A stretch of 64,000 bases of DNA, from assembly GCF_015690355.1 (NCBI RefSeq), contig NZ_JADPRT010000002.1, positions 124,001-188,000 on the forward strand, in the 5' to 3' direction. Every line of letters starts with the position of its first letter. Within the stretch, counting starts at the first letter, position 1. Under the pieces are notes generated by a model that did no database searches, had not been told where the DNA came from, and saw nothing but the letters and a program-made list of their open reading frames with translations. The stretch is from Streptacidiphilus fuscans. Its GTDB lineage: Bacteria > Actinomycetota > Actinomycetes > Streptomycetales > Streptomycetaceae. Positions 15,218 to 24,103 of this stretch are shown here, one piece after another. Made by a program: the position numbers and the translations under genes.

Positions 15218-16114
15218 TCAGCGGTTGCGCGAGGGCGCGGCCGTGCCTGCGTCGGCCCAGCTGGCGAGGAGGTCGAGCGCCTCCCGCGCGGGGGAGTCCG
15301 GCTCGGGGGTGTAGAAGTTGAGGCGCAGCCCGGGATCGGCCGGCAGGTCCATCGCCTCGTACGGCAGCGCGAGATCGCCGACCAGCGGGTGATGCAGTCG
15401 CTTCACGCCGGAGCGGTGGATGTTCACGTCGTGGCGGGCCCACCGGCGTGCGAACTCCTCGCTCTTGGTGGTGAGCTCTCCGATCAGGTCGGTCAGCGCC
15501 TTGTCGTGGGGCGCTCGGCCGGTCTCCGAGCGCAGGAAGGCGACGGAGTCGTCGGCGGCCTTGTTCCAGTCGGTCCAGAAGTCCTGGCCGGCGGGGTCCA
15601 GGAAGAGGAACCGGGCGGTGTTGACCGGCCCTCGCTGGGCGAAGAGCGGGGAGTCGAAGACCGGCGCGTACAACGCCCGGCCCAGCGCGTTGGCGGCGAG
15701 GACGTCGAACCGTGCGTTGCGCACGTAGGCCGGCACATCGGTCATCGAGTCGAGCAGCCGCAGAATCGTGGGCCGCACCCGCGACGCGGTCACCACGGGG
15801 CGCCGGCTGGAGGGGTTGGACGCCCGTGCGAGGTCGTAGAGGTGGGTGCGCTCGGCCTCGTTGAGCTGCAGCGCGCGGGCGAGCGCGTCGAGGACGGAGT
15901 CCGACGCGCCGCTGAGGTTTCCGCGTTCGAGCCGGATGTAGTAGTCCACGCTCACCCCCGCGAGCAGTGCGACCTCCTCGCGGCGCAGACCGCTGACGCG
16001 GCGGTTCCCGCCGTAGACCGGCAGTCCGGCCTGCTCCGGCGTGATCCGTGCGCGTCGGGTGCTCAGGAACTCGCGGACTTCGGCGGCCAGGTCGGTCCGG
16101 TTGGTGTCAGCCAT
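15218..16114 (-). CDS. XRE-type regulator with MmyB ligand-binding domain
   Basis: A 298-residue protein. The HTH at about 35-95 has the characteristic RRVSGLRREEVALLAGVSVDYYIRLERG. The MmyB-like domain (110-285), a PAS-related fold that can bind fatty acids or other small molecules, contains NARFDVLAANALGRALYAP and a C-terminal LNFYTPEPDSPAREALDLLASW. Related regulators in streptomycetes control adjacent dehydrogenases or reductases. It is divergent from the AKR-CMD-cupin operon and upstream of an AKR gene, so it could control both. Confidence 0.88.
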   Translation of the reverse strand: MADTNRTDLAAEVREFLSTRRARITPEQAGLPVYGGNRRVSGLRREEVALLAGVSVDYYIRLERGNLSGASDSVLDALARALQLNEAERTHLYDLARASNPSSRRPVVTASRVRPTILRLLDSMTDVPAYVRNARFDVLAANALGRALYAPVFDSPLFAQRGPVNTARFLFLDPAGQDFWTDWNKAADDSVAFLRSETGRAPHDKALTDLIGELTTKSEEFARRWARHDVNIHRSGVKRLHHPLVGDLALPYEAMDLPADPGLRLNFYTPEPDSPAREALDLLASWADAGTAAPSRNR

Positions 16115-16229
16115 GGTCAGGTCTCGAAGACTTCCTCGGGTGGTGATTCCTGTACTGGCTTCTTCACCGTAGATGCGCCGGTCGGGGCGTGCGAGGTACT
16201 GCCATTACCTGGAAGAGCAGTGACTCCCA

Positions 16230-16379
16230 CCCGCATGTGGACGCGCGGTTTGCTGGAGCAGACGGACCGCACCGAACCCGGCCGCGGCTTCGACCGAGCG
16301 GCTGACCTCGACGGCGTGCCGGAGGGCTACCGGGCCGCGGACGTGCGCGAGGGCGCTGAAAGTGCTCGTGCGGCCGTGA
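16230..16379 (+). pseudogene. 3' remnant of a zinc-type alcohol dehydrogenase
   Basis: One frame gives DLDGVPEGYRAADVR, and after a one-base frame change the text continues RALKVLVRP and stops. This is the typical C-terminus of medium-chain Zn alcohol dehydrogenases (GVPEGYRAMDxRxALKVLxRP). The remainder of the gene is absent, because the MmyB gene begins within 120 bp. The fragment lies in the divergent promoter region of the MmyB and AKR genes. Nothing else is seen in 16115-16476. Confidence 0.65.
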
Positions 16380-16476
16380 CCGGCCCGCCGTCCTGCCGGT
16401 CCTGGCCGTCATCGTCACGGCCACGCTCATCGTTCCGGGACGCGGCACACGGCACACGCAACGAAAGGCCCCTGTG

Positions 16477-17358
16477 ATGCAGACGCTCACCCTCAACAAC
16501 GGCGTCACGATGCCCGCCCTCGGATTCGGCGTCTTCCAGACCCCGCCCGACCAGACCCGCGCCGCCGTCACTGCCGCGTTCGAAGCCGGTTACCGGCACA
16601 TCGACACCGCAGCGGCGTACGCCAACGAGCGTGAGGTCGGCCAGGCCATCCGTGACAGCGACGTCCCCCGCGAGGACGTCTTCATCGAGACCAAGATCTG
16701 GATCAGCGACTACGGGTACGACCAGACCCTGCACGCCTTCGACAAGAGCGCCGCAAAACTCGGCGTCGACCGGATCGACCTGCTGATCCTCCACCAGGCG
16801 CTGCCCACGGCCTTCGACCGGACTGTGGCCGCCTACCGCGCCCTGGAGAAACTCCTCGACGACGGCAAGGTCCGGGCCATCGGCGTCAGCAACTTCATGG
16901 TCGACCACCTGACGGCGCTCCTTGACGCGACGTCCGTCGTCCCCGCGGTCAACCAGCTGGAGATCCATCCCTACTTCCAGCAGCGTGCCGTACTCGACTT
17001 CGACGACGAGCACGACATCCTCAACCAGGCCTGGTCACCCATCGGCGGCATCACCAGCTACCGCGGGACCGGCACCAGCATCAGCACCTTCGACGACCCG
17101 ACCATCGCGGGCATCGCCGCCGCACACGGCAAGACCCCGGCCCAGGTGATGCTGCGCTGGCACCTGCAACAGGGACGCTCGGCCATCCCCAAGTCCGTGC
17201 GGCCCGAGCGGATCGCCGAGAACTTCGACGTGTTCGACTTCGCCCTCACCCCGGACGAGCTGGCGGCGCTGGACGCCCTGGACACCGGACGCCGCGGAGG
17301 TCCCGAGCCCGAGGACATCACCTTGCAGGCCTACGGCCGCGCCATCCCGGAAGCCTGA
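16477..17358 (+). CDS. Aldo/keto reductase (2,5-diketogluconate reductase type)
   Basis: A 293-residue enzyme. Catalytic residues D43 and Y48 (HIDTAAAYANE), K73 (ETKIW) and H106 (LILHQALP) are all present, and IPKSVRPERIAENFDVFDF forms the NADPH-binding end. GAAAGG lies 8 nt before the ATG; an in-frame GTG sits 3 nt upstream. First gene of an AKR-CMD-cupin operon (gaps 36 and 43 nt), a set often found together in streptomycetes and thought to handle small carbonyl or aromatic compounds. Confidence 0.9.
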   Translation: MQTLTLNNGVTMPALGFGVFQTPPDQTRAAVTAAFEAGYRHIDTAAAYANEREVGQAIRDSDVPREDVFIETKIWISDYGYDQTLHAFDKSAAKLGVDRIDLLILHQALPTAFDRTVAAYRALEKLLDDGKVRAIGVSNFMVDHLTALLDATSVVPAVNQLEIHPYFQQRAVLDFDDEHDILNQAWSPIGGITSYRGTGTSISTFDDPTIAGIAAAHGKTPAQVMLRWHLQQGRSAIPKSVRPERIAENFDVFDFALTPDELAALDALDTGRRGGPEPEDITLQAYGRAIPEA

Positions 17359-17394
17359 TGCACCTTCACCTCTGCCTCTACCGAAGGGAACCTC

Positions 17395-17724
17395 ATGACT
17401 GACCCGCAGACCCCGGCACAGCGGCTGCTCGGCGACTTCGCCCCCAAGATGGTGCAGCTCACCGACGACGTGTTGTTCGGCGACGTCTGGGCCCGGCCCG
17501 GCCTGTCCCGCCGCGACCGCAGTCTGATCACCGTCGCGGTGCTGGCCGCCACCTATCGCCCCGACCAGCTGAACAGTCACCTGCGCCTGGCGCTGGAGAA
17601 CGGTCTCACCCAGGAGGAACTCGTCGAGGCCCTCACCCACCTGGCGTTCTACGCCGGCTGGCCCTCGGGCATGGCCGCGCTGACCCAGCTGAAGAACATC
17701 TCCGCCGAAGCCGCGAACAAGTAG
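17395..17724 (+). CDS. Carboxymuconolactone decarboxylase family protein
   Basis: A 109-residue all-helical CMD-fold protein (RRDRSLITVAVLAATYRPDQLNSHLRLALENG...LAFYAGWPSGMAAL). It lacks the CxxC of AhpD-type members, so peroxidase activity is unlikely; gamma-carboxymuconolactone decarboxylase-like or binding roles are more plausible. RBS GAAGGGAA. Middle gene of the AKR-CMD-cupin operon. Confidence 0.88.
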   Translation: MTDPQTPAQRLLGDFAPKMVQLTDDVLFGDVWARPGLSRRDRSLITVAVLAATYRPDQLNSHLRLALENGLTQEELVEALTHLAFYAGWPSGMAALTQLKNISAEAANK

Positions 17725-17750
17725 CAAGTACCAAGTGACAAGTACCAAGT
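17725..17750. repeat. Direct repeat of CAAGTACCAAGT
   Basis: CAAGTACCAAGT occurs at 17725-17736 and again at 17739-17750, just after the CMD stop and 17 nt before the cupin ATG, followed by the AGGAGG ribosome site. The A/T-rich short units are unlike the surrounding DNA. It may be slipped-strand expansion or a translational spacer. Confidence 0.7.
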
Positions 17751-17767
17751 AATAGGAGGAACTGAAC

Positions 17768-18181
17768 ATGGAACGTCTGCAACGGAAGTCCACCACGAAG
17801 CTCCCGGCCGAGAGGTTCACTGGCGACGCCTGGCTGGACATGCTCGCCGTCGGCACCGAGCCTTCCCGGCTGACCGTCGGCCTGGTCCGCTTCGCCCCGT
17901 CCGCCCGCACCGCCTGGCACCGCCACGCCGTCGGCCAGACCCTGCACTGCGTCTCCGGCACCGGCCTGGTCGCCACCCGCGACGGCAAGGTCATCGTGCT
18001 GCGCCCGGGCGACACCGTCCACACCCCGCCCGGCGAATGGCACTGGCACGGCGCCGCCCCGGACGCCTTCATGGAACACCTCGCCATCTCCGAGGGCTCC
18101 GGCAACCCCGACATCCCGGACGTCGACTGGGTTGAGCACGTGAGCGAGGAGGACTACCGCAACGCGGCGGGCACGGCCTGA
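17768..18181 (+). CDS. Cupin domain protein
   Basis: A 137-residue single cupin. Metal-ligand motif 1 is WHRHAVGQTLHCVSGTG (about 58-74) and motif 2 is RPGDTVHTPPGEWHWHGAA. It resembles the bacterial cupins related to R-selective hydroxynitrile lyases that accompany CMD and AKR genes. Mn or Fe binding is inferred from the histidines. AGGAGG lies 8 nt before the ATG. Last gene of its operon. Confidence 0.88.
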   Translation: MERLQRKSTTKLPAERFTGDAWLDMLAVGTEPSRLTVGLVRFAPSARTAWHRHAVGQTLHCVSGTGLVATRDGKVIVLRPGDTVHTPPGEWHWHGAAPDAFMEHLAISEGSGNPDIPDVDWVEHVSEEDYRNAAGTA

Positions 18182-18355
18182 CACGCGCCGGCCGACGTCG
18201 GGTCAGTCATCCTCAGCACCAAGAGGTGTCAGTCGTGCCGGGTAGCCTCCTTCGCGTGGACACCCGCAGGCTCGTGGAACAGCTCGGTGCCGGGACCGTC
18301 GAGCGGCGTAGGAGTGCGTGCGTGCGTGCGAAGAGATTGAACGGCGGGTGATGGC

Positions 18356-18832
18356 GTGGGCTACGAACTGCAAGCCGTGATCGGCGGGCGCGAGGCGCTG
18401 CGCCAAGCCGTCGAGGGGTTGTGTGCGGCGCGGGTCGTCGAGTTGGAACAGGGCTTGGCGATGGTGCCCATGACGGAAGCGCTCTTCGACGAGATGGCGG
18501 ATGCCACGCAAGACTCCTCCGGCCTGGGCTTCTGGTTTCTACCGGGAGGCTTCGCCCATGTTCTCGCCCATTGGTCCAGGGCCGGGGCCGTCGCCTACGT
18601 CGAGGCGGAGTACTTCGGGGGAGTCGGTCGGCAATGCGCCGCCGTCTGGTCCGACGGAACGCTCTCGCTCGGACCGCTGACCTTGGACGAGGACCAGCAC
18701 ATACCCGCGCAGGGCACCCCGGTTTCCGTCGCCCTACGATCCCTCGGGGCGCTGCGCACAACTGGAGCGGATGAGTTCGCGGCCGTCGGTCTGCAACGTC
18801 ACCGGGAGACGGAGAGCTGGGGCTCGTCCTGA
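18356..18832 (+). CDS. Hypothetical protein
   Basis: A 158-residue protein starting at GTG (VGYELQAVIGGREALRQAVEGL), with a hydrophobic centre (FWFLPGGFAHVLAHWSRAGAVAYVEAEYFGG). I recognise no domain and no signal peptide, but the composition is clearly coding and similar streptomycete hypotheticals exist. A 31-codon GTG frame (18256-18351, VDTRRLVEQLGAGTVERRR) ends just upstream and could be a coupled small gene or a frame-shifted N-terminus. Confidence 0.6.
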   Translation: MGYELQAVIGGREALRQAVEGLCAARVVELEQGLAMVPMTEALFDEMADATQDSSGLGFWFLPGGFAHVLAHWSRAGAVAYVEAEYFGGVGRQCAAVWSDGTLSLGPLTLDEDQHIPAQGTPVSVALRSLGALRTTGADEFAAVGLQRHRETESWGSS

Positions 18833-18839
18833 GGTTGGC

Positions 18840-19242
18840 TCAGACTTGGGCGTCCGGTGCCAGCCGAAGGCCGGACATGGCGAGGAAGTCGGCCAGTTCG
18901 AGGTAGCCGCCGTCGGTTCCGTCGTCCCACAGCGTCCAGAGCCGGGAGCTCTCGCCGTCCCATGTTGGGACGTCGTCGCTGGGATGCTGCTCGACGCTCC
19001 CCTCGCCGTGCCGGTAGCGGAGGTGCAGGTACTGGCCGCTGGTCGTCCATGCGTCCCATTGGGCCGGGTGACTCCGGGAGGTCTGTACGACGCGGGCGAG
19101 GACGATGTCCTCATGAAGATGGGCCTCGACGGCGCCCAGGTGCTGATCCTGGGCGATGACGAGATCGTCGGTGAGGGCGAGCAGGCGGATGCTTCAGAAC
19201 GTCGAAAGTCGAGAGGTCAGGACCGGAATTTTCGAGCGGCAC
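18840..19242 (-). pseudogene. Hypothetical protein gene with an apparent frameshift
   Basis: Read leftward, GTG 19242 opens VPLENSGPDLSTFDVLKHP. Around 19185 the coding text moves to another frame and continues LLALTDDLVIAQDQHLGAVEAHLH...YLELADFLAMSG to a stop at 18840. The downstream frame alone has an in-frame stop directly upstream and no ATG or GTG start. Together they would encode about 133 residues, acidic and Trp-rich, of unknown function. Either a real inactivating one-base indel or a sequencing error. It converges with the preceding hypothetical gene. Confidence 0.55.
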
Positions 19243-19268
19243 AGCCGGAACCCTTGTGATCTTCCCGC

Positions 19269-22151
19269 TCAATTGCTCCGCGCGTACTCATCGGTCTCCG
19301 TCTTAATGGCCGAGTACGCTGCATTGATGTGATCCACCGAATCGGGGATCGTGGACACCGCGGACATGAATGCCGGGCCGTCCCCCTGTTGCAACGACTT
19401 AGTGCAGGTGCTTGCCGCGTTCGCTGCCTCGGCGATCGCCTGCGCCAAGTTCAGCTGAAGGCGCGAGTCGGGTACGGGGAAGTAGGCTTCCGCAGCCCGG
19501 GCGCTGCGGTCGAGGTCGCGGCAGTCGGCCATGAGCGTCGAGACCCACTGCGTGCTGAGGATTCCGGACGGCGAGGCTGTAACCGCCTGGCCGAGGTGCC
19601 TGCCGAACCGGCCCAGTTCCTGGCTCCACTGCTGGAGGATCTGCCCGCCGCCGAACTTGTACCACGCTGTCAGCTGGAACGCCCGGATCAACTTCGGCTC
19701 GTTTGTCGGCGTGTCGGCCGTTTGGGCCTCCTCATCCAACGTCTGCGAACTGACCGGGGAGCTGTGAATCTGGATCGCTCGTGCCGTCGGGATTGCCGTG
19801 GCGCCGATGGCGACCAGCACGACAATGGCAGCCCCGATCACACGGACGACGTGCCGCCGCGTTCCGGGATCGTGGGCGTGCGGGCTCGGCCGCGGTGTGG
19901 GCTCCCGGAACCTGCTATTCAGCTTTGCCACCGCCGAGACGACGAAGGCGGTGGCGAACGCGGCCAGGATCGAGAAGCTCAGGGCGGCGATCATCAGTTG
20001 AGCCGTCAGGCTCCAGCCTGCGCTCGGTACCCACACGCAGACATCCATGGAATCCGCGAGCGGGCGCACGCAGCCGTCAGCCGACTCGGTGAAGAAGGTG
20101 GCCACCAGTCCGAACGCAGTTGTTCCCGTGGCCGCGACCAACGCGACCGGCAATCTGTGCCACGGTACGAGCGCCGCTGCTATCGCGGCAGCCGCAACTG
20201 CCGCGAAGACGATGGCGACACAGATCCAAGAGAGGGTCATGACGGCGAACAGGGCAGTGAAACGATCGGGAGCCGGGACGGTTGAATGCATTGCCGCCTT
20301 CGCCACCGCTATCCCACCGATCGAGGTCACCGCACCGACGGTCAGCGCCCAGGCGATCGGCCGCGCGAGCGACGGACCGCGTCCGTCCGACCCGCCAGGT
20401 ATATCCGCGGTGGGTCGGCGGCGAACCGCACCGATGACGATTCCGATCAGCGGCACGAGCCACAGAACGCCGTCCGCAAGCACGTTCAACGTACCGTTCC
20501 AGCCAACCCAGACAGGTGCGAGCAGTGCCAGCGCATGCAGCAGACCCCGATGGGCAGAGACCTTACCGGGGAAGGCCTGCTCCACCTGCTCGGTCAGGGT
20601 TCTAACGCTCTGAAGGCCCACTGTGTACGTCGACGCCTCAGTCGACCACCAGTAGAGCCAGGCGGTGGCCAGGAGTCCGGCCGCGACGAGCATAAGGGCT
20701 AGAGCGGGGCGCTTGTCCGCGCCGGGCCACACGGTAAGCCACAGCCGCGCGCAGACCGCCATCCACCAGCAGAATCCGATCCCCGCGCACAGAACAACGA
20801 GCCCGAGCCAGGGCCGCGAGGGGACGAACTGGAGCTTCGAGAGCTGCCCTGTCTCCCATTCGGCGAACGCGAGGCCCGCACCGAACCACAAACCCGCCGA
20901 GATCCCTGATGGCACGCCGGGTAGGTCATTAAGCACCGCGTACGCGACCGCGCGCCAGAGCGCTACTCCGGCCACCGCGATGGCTGCTGCGGCAGCGAGT
21001 AGGGCGGGGCCCCATACAATCCAGTCATTCGTGTCTGACAGGTAGATGCCGCTGTCCGCGGCGATCATGATCGCCGCGGCGCCGGCCAGGAACATCTGCA
21101 GCGGGTTGATCCGGAATAGTGCCTCTGGCCCGGCGAGCGCGCTCCTGCGCAGCGACAGACGCGGGTGCGATCGGCCCGCGTCGCGCAGCATATGCAGCAG
21201 CCTGCGGAATCCTGATGTGCCGGATTCGGGTCGCTCCCAGGCATGCTCCGAAGCTCCCCAGCGCCGCGCTGTGCGGTCCGCGTACATTTCCCGCGCACGC
21301 AGCACGTCCGCTCGGGAGAGAAATGCCAGTGCGGTGAGCAGGATTGGGTAGACCAGGTCCCTGATGACGGTAGGCCACTCGCCGGACCAGAACGGATCAC
21401 TGGTCAGCGATCCGGAGAAGAGCTGCCACAGGTTCAGGCCGAGGCCGGGCAGAGCAACGAGCAGGAGATAGACGCGCCACACGGCGAGGGTGGCGGTGGA
21501 GACAGTGACGTCGCGGTTCCTGATATGCGCGAGCTCGTGTAGTAACACCGCGTCAAATCCGGTGCGATCGCGTTCAAGGGCAGCGACGAGGTCAGCGTCC
21601 AGGCACAGGATCGGGTGGGAATCGCGGCCGAAGACCATGGCTCCATTGCCCCGGGAGAAGGGGTCGAAGACGAGCTCGGGCGGCCGCACCAGGCCGGCTC
21701 TCGCAGCAGCGTCAACGGCAGCTTCGCGCAGTTTGCCCGAAGGATCGACCTCGGCCAGCGGCATGAGGTGCCGCCAGCGTCGGGTGAGCTTGGGCAGCAG
21801 CAGCGTCAGAAGCCCAGCGAGCAGCACCATCGCGAGCGGCCAGACTGCGTTGCCCCAGACTGGCGGTGCGGGCTCGTACCGTGCGTAGCAGGCGGTCAGC
21901 TCGGCGTTGTGAGTGAGGAGTGGGACGTAGTTCGATGCGACGTCGCCGCTGTTCACGTCGAATCCGGCCGCGAGAAGGCAGCCGAGGCCGCTGAAGTGAT
22001 CAGGGCTCGTCGTGACTTGCCAGAAAGTGGACAACAGGGATGCGCTGCTGATCACGAGAAGCGCGACTAACTGGATGAATCGCGTTGTCGTTCCCGCCGC
22101 GATTTCGCGCTCATCCACCCGATACGGCGGCTGTTTGATGTCAGCACTCAC
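19269..22151 (-). CDS. Large membrane-embedded M48-type zinc metalloprotease
   Basis: A 960-residue protein. It has N-terminal membrane helices (about 25-45 and 105-125) and a peptidase M48 core with HELAH at 205-209 (zinc ligands and catalytic Glu) and downstream glutamate in RAREMYADRTARRW. About a dozen further hydrophobic helices follow. A last helix near 770-790 leads into an extracytoplasmic domain of about 160 residues. Ordinary M48 enzymes are about 300 residues. Two TTA codons (L28 at 22068-22070 and L203 at 21543-21545, just before HELAH) suggest bldA-dependent translation. It starts with GTG immediately after the upstream gene's stop, so the two are coupled. Confidence 0.82.
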   Translation of the reverse strand: MSADIKQPPYRVDEREIAAGTTTRFIQLVALLVISSASLLSTFWQVTTSPDHFSGLGCLLAAGFDVNSGDVASNYVPLLTHNAELTACYARYEPAPPVWGNAVWPLAMVLLAGLLTLLLPKLTRRWRHLMPLAEVDPSGKLREAAVDAAARAGLVRPPELVFDPFSRGNGAMVFGRDSHPILCLDADLVAALERDRTGFDAVLLHELAHIRNRDVTVSTATLAVWRVYLLLVALPGLGLNLWQLFSGSLTSDPFWSGEWPTVIRDLVYPILLTALAFLSRADVLRAREMYADRTARRWGASEHAWERPESGTSGFRRLLHMLRDAGRSHPRLSLRRSALAGPEALFRINPLQMFLAGAAAIMIAADSGIYLSDTNDWIVWGPALLAAAAAIAVAGVALWRAVAYAVLNDLPGVPSGISAGLWFGAGLAFAEWETGQLSKLQFVPSRPWLGLVVLCAGIGFCWWMAVCARLWLTVWPGADKRPALALMLVAAGLLATAWLYWWSTEASTYTVGLQSVRTLTEQVEQAFPGKVSAHRGLLHALALLAPVWVGWNGTLNVLADGVLWLVPLIGIVIGAVRRRPTADIPGGSDGRGPSLARPIAWALTVGAVTSIGGIAVAKAAMHSTVPAPDRFTALFAVMTLSWICVAIVFAAVAAAAIAAALVPWHRLPVALVAATGTTAFGLVATFFTESADGCVRPLADSMDVCVWVPSAGWSLTAQLMIAALSFSILAAFATAFVVSAVAKLNSRFREPTPRPSPHAHDPGTRRHVVRVIGAAIVVLVAIGATAIPTARAIQIHSSPVSSQTLDEEAQTADTPTNEPKLIRAFQLTAWYKFGGGQILQQWSQELGRFGRHLGQAVTASPSGILSTQWVSTLMADCRDLDRSARAAEAYFPVPDSRLQLNLAQAIAEAANAASTCTKSLQQGDGPAFMSAVSTIPDSVDHINAAYSAIKTETDEYARSN

Positions 22152-22781
22152 CTAGCTCCCCTGCCGCCGTGTGCCACCCGCCTCGGGGCCACCGCCGGTC
22201 TCCAACGGCCGGGGGGCCTCGGAGGCGTCGATCGCCGGAGCGTTCGCGATCGCAAGCGCGGCAACGATCGTGTCGGCCATCACGGCTCCCTTCCTCGATC
22301 CCACTCCGTGTCGGGCAGCCGATTTGACCGCCGTCGCGTGCACGACGGCGAGTTGCTCGCGCGTGAAGGTGATGACCTCGGGGGATGGTGGCTGGTCGCT
22401 CTGTCCCAGCTTGCGGCGGCTGAGCCTGCGCATGGCCCGCGCAAGGCGTTTGGAGACCCCTTCCCCGGCATTCGCACCCATCCGGCGCACCGCCTCGTTG
22501 ACCGCAAGCCAGACCAGCGGTGAGACGAGGCCGACCGACGCCTCGATGCCGAAGGCCAGCGGATCGCGGCGGTGACGACGCGAGCGCAGGCGGCGCGCGA
22601 CGAGCGACGGGCGCTGCCGGGCGTACGCGGCCACGACGGGAAGTTCGTCCGGGGCAATGCAAGCCACGATATCCCGGGCCAGCGCCTCGCGCAGCGATCC
22701 CGGCTGCAGAGCGGAATCCGCCCGTCCGTCCCCAGTTTTAGCGGACATCCTCAGCCACCCCCGTGGGTCCCCATCCGCCAT
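22152..22781 (-). CDS. Hypothetical partner of the M48 protease
   Basis: A 209-residue basic, helical protein (LREALARDIVACIAPDELPVVAAYARQRPSLVARRLRSRRHRRDPLAFG, then a hydrophobic segment GIEASVGLVSPLVWLAVNEAVRRMG). Its stop abuts the GTG of the M48 gene, indicating co-translation. I do not know a named domain. ATG 22781 or ATG 22748 could be the start. It may be a cytoplasmic or membrane-associated accessory or substrate of the protease. Confidence 0.65.
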   Translation of the reverse strand: MADGDPRGWLRMSAKTGDGRADSALQPGSLREALARDIVACIAPDELPVVAAYARQRPSLVARRLRSRRHRRDPLAFGIEASVGLVSPLVWLAVNEAVRRMGANAGEGVSKRLARAMRRLSRRKLGQSDQPPSPEVITFTREQLAVVHATAVKSAARHGVGSRKGAVMADTIVAALAIANAPAIDASEAPRPLETGGGPEAGGTRRQGS

Positions 22782-23069
22782 CCCCTACGTCCGCGAAGGC
22801 TAGCACTCACCACGCGTTCGAGAACCCTGATTCACCCGATGCGGCGAGCGCGTATCGGGGCTTGAGCCCTGTGGGTTTCATAAACCCCATCGGTGCGGGT
22901 CAGGCAGCGCGTTAGTACCCGTGTAGGACGCCACCGAGTCGCTCGCTTCGTTTGATGCTGAGCTGGCCCGACTCTCGACATTCGCTGTTCTGGCAGACCT
23001 AGGCTCGGGTCGCTCGGTGGGGTGATGTGGCGTCATCTGGCCGCATGGGATGTCAATGTCCTCGACGAC

Positions 23070-23235
23070 TCAGGCGTCGTTTGTCTCATGCAGGTCGGCC
23101 GCGGGCGCCCAGGCCCCGGCAGTGATCGGGTTTCCCGACTCGACGACGACGAACGGTTCACTGCCCTCGTGCGCGTAGCGGCCCCCGTGGCTGCCGACTT
23201 CACCCCGAAGAGCAGCACCTGAATCCAAGCTCCCG
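23070..23235 (-). pseudogene. C-terminal fragment of an unidentified gene
   Basis: The minus frame GRYAHEGSEPFVVVESGNPITAGAW, continuing to LHETNDA and a stop at 23070, looks like genuine protein but lacks any start. It sits at the left of the decayed region; 22782-23069 contains only a small GGGTTT/AAACCC hairpin near 22880. Family unknown. Confidence 0.35.
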
Positions 23236-23364
23236 GCCCGATCGCATCGAGGGCCAGGGAACGGAGCCCGCCCTGTATGGGCTCCGGCACCACCGCTGTG
23301 ACTCCTGGCTTCACGCTCGCCCGCGACAGGGGCTGCCGCGCAACCCGATGGACCAGCCAGTCGG

Positions 23365-23720
23365 CCGGTCCCCGCCTACGGCTACACCCGGCCTGTCGTC
23401 ACCCGCCGCAGCACTGTCTGGCAGCGTCTCCAGCCCGACGGCCTGCAGGAGCAACTCGCCGCCGGAGCAACGCTGGTGCTCAACGGCGTCGACGAGCTCC
23501 ACCCTGGCCTGCACCACCTCGCAGCCGAACTGGAGCGTTGGCTGCGCACCTCCTGCCAGATCAACCGCTACGCCTCCAGGACCAGCACCGAGGGCTTCGG
23601 CACCCGCTGGGATGACCACGACGCGGTCGTCGTCCAGCTCGACGGCACCAAGCGCTGGCGGTTGTACGGGCCCACGCGCACCCACCCATGCACCGCGACT
23701 TCGAGGCACCCGAACCGCCA
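23365..23720 (+). pseudogene. Fragment of a JmjC/cupin-4 type oxygenase gene
   Basis: One frame reads AYGYTRPVVTRRSTVWQRL, then LVLNGVDELHPGLHHLA and TEGFGTRWDDHDAVVVQLDG with TKRWRLYGP. This is the central JmjC/cupin-4 (ribosomal oxygenase-like) region, including the W-D-x-H-D iron site. Near 23690 the text jumps one base into THPMHRDFEAPEPP. The N-terminus and C-terminal half are missing, so it is broken at both ends and frameshifted. Confidence 0.65.
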
Positions 23721-24017
23721 ACGAGCTGCTGTACAGGGCGTTCACCACTCTGGAGGAAGCCTGCGGCGACGGCCAGATCCGTGCGTATGGCGTCTCCACC
23801 TGGAGCGGCTTCAGCAGCAGGCTGTTCGACATCCCGACCCTGCTGGGAGCCGCGTTCCGCGCAGGAGGAGCCGACCACCACCTGCGCGCCGTCCAACTCC
23901 CGCTGTCCATCGTCCATCTCGGCCCGATCGCCCAGGCCCTCGAAGGCCGAGGCGTTCTCGCTGACGCCTGCGCCGCCGGTCTGACCGTCTTCGCCTCAGC
24001 GCCTCTGCACGGCGGCC
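23705..24017 (+). pseudogene. Internal fragment of an aldo/keto reductase gene
   Basis: The frame GTRTANELLYRAFTTLEEACGDGQIRAYGV...TLLGAAFRAGG...GVLADACAAGLTVFASAPLHGGLAP corresponds to the middle third of an AKR-family protein (IRAYGVSTW and the VFASAPL strand). It joins directly onto the JmjC fragment at about 23705 and onto the reversed epimerase fragment at about 24017. Confidence 0.6.
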
Positions 24018-24094
24018 TCGCCCCGCAGTGCTTCCCGAACCACCGAGCCGATGGTGCCCGCCGCCCCCGTGATCGCCACGGTCCCAAGGCTCAC
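23996..24094 (-). pseudogene. N-terminal stub of an NAD-dependent epimerase gene
   Basis: A perfect ribosome site (GAGGAGG, 5 nt) precedes a GTG that encodes SLGTVAITGAAGTIGSVVRE, the Rossmann GxxGxxG start of SDR-type epimerases. After about 26 residues the reading runs into the reversed AKR fragment and stops at 23996. The start region is intact but the gene is truncated. Confidence 0.7.
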
Positions 24095-24103
24095 GTTGCC
24101 TCC

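Noticed and set aside
14834..16477. A long plus-strand frame opposite the MmyB and AKR genes
   Set aside because: Antisense to two clear genes; only its last part (16230-16379) coincides with a real remnant.
23022..23222. A 66-codon plus-strand frame
   Set aside because: No ribosome site; the opposite strand carries more protein-like text (C-terminal fragment ending at 23070).
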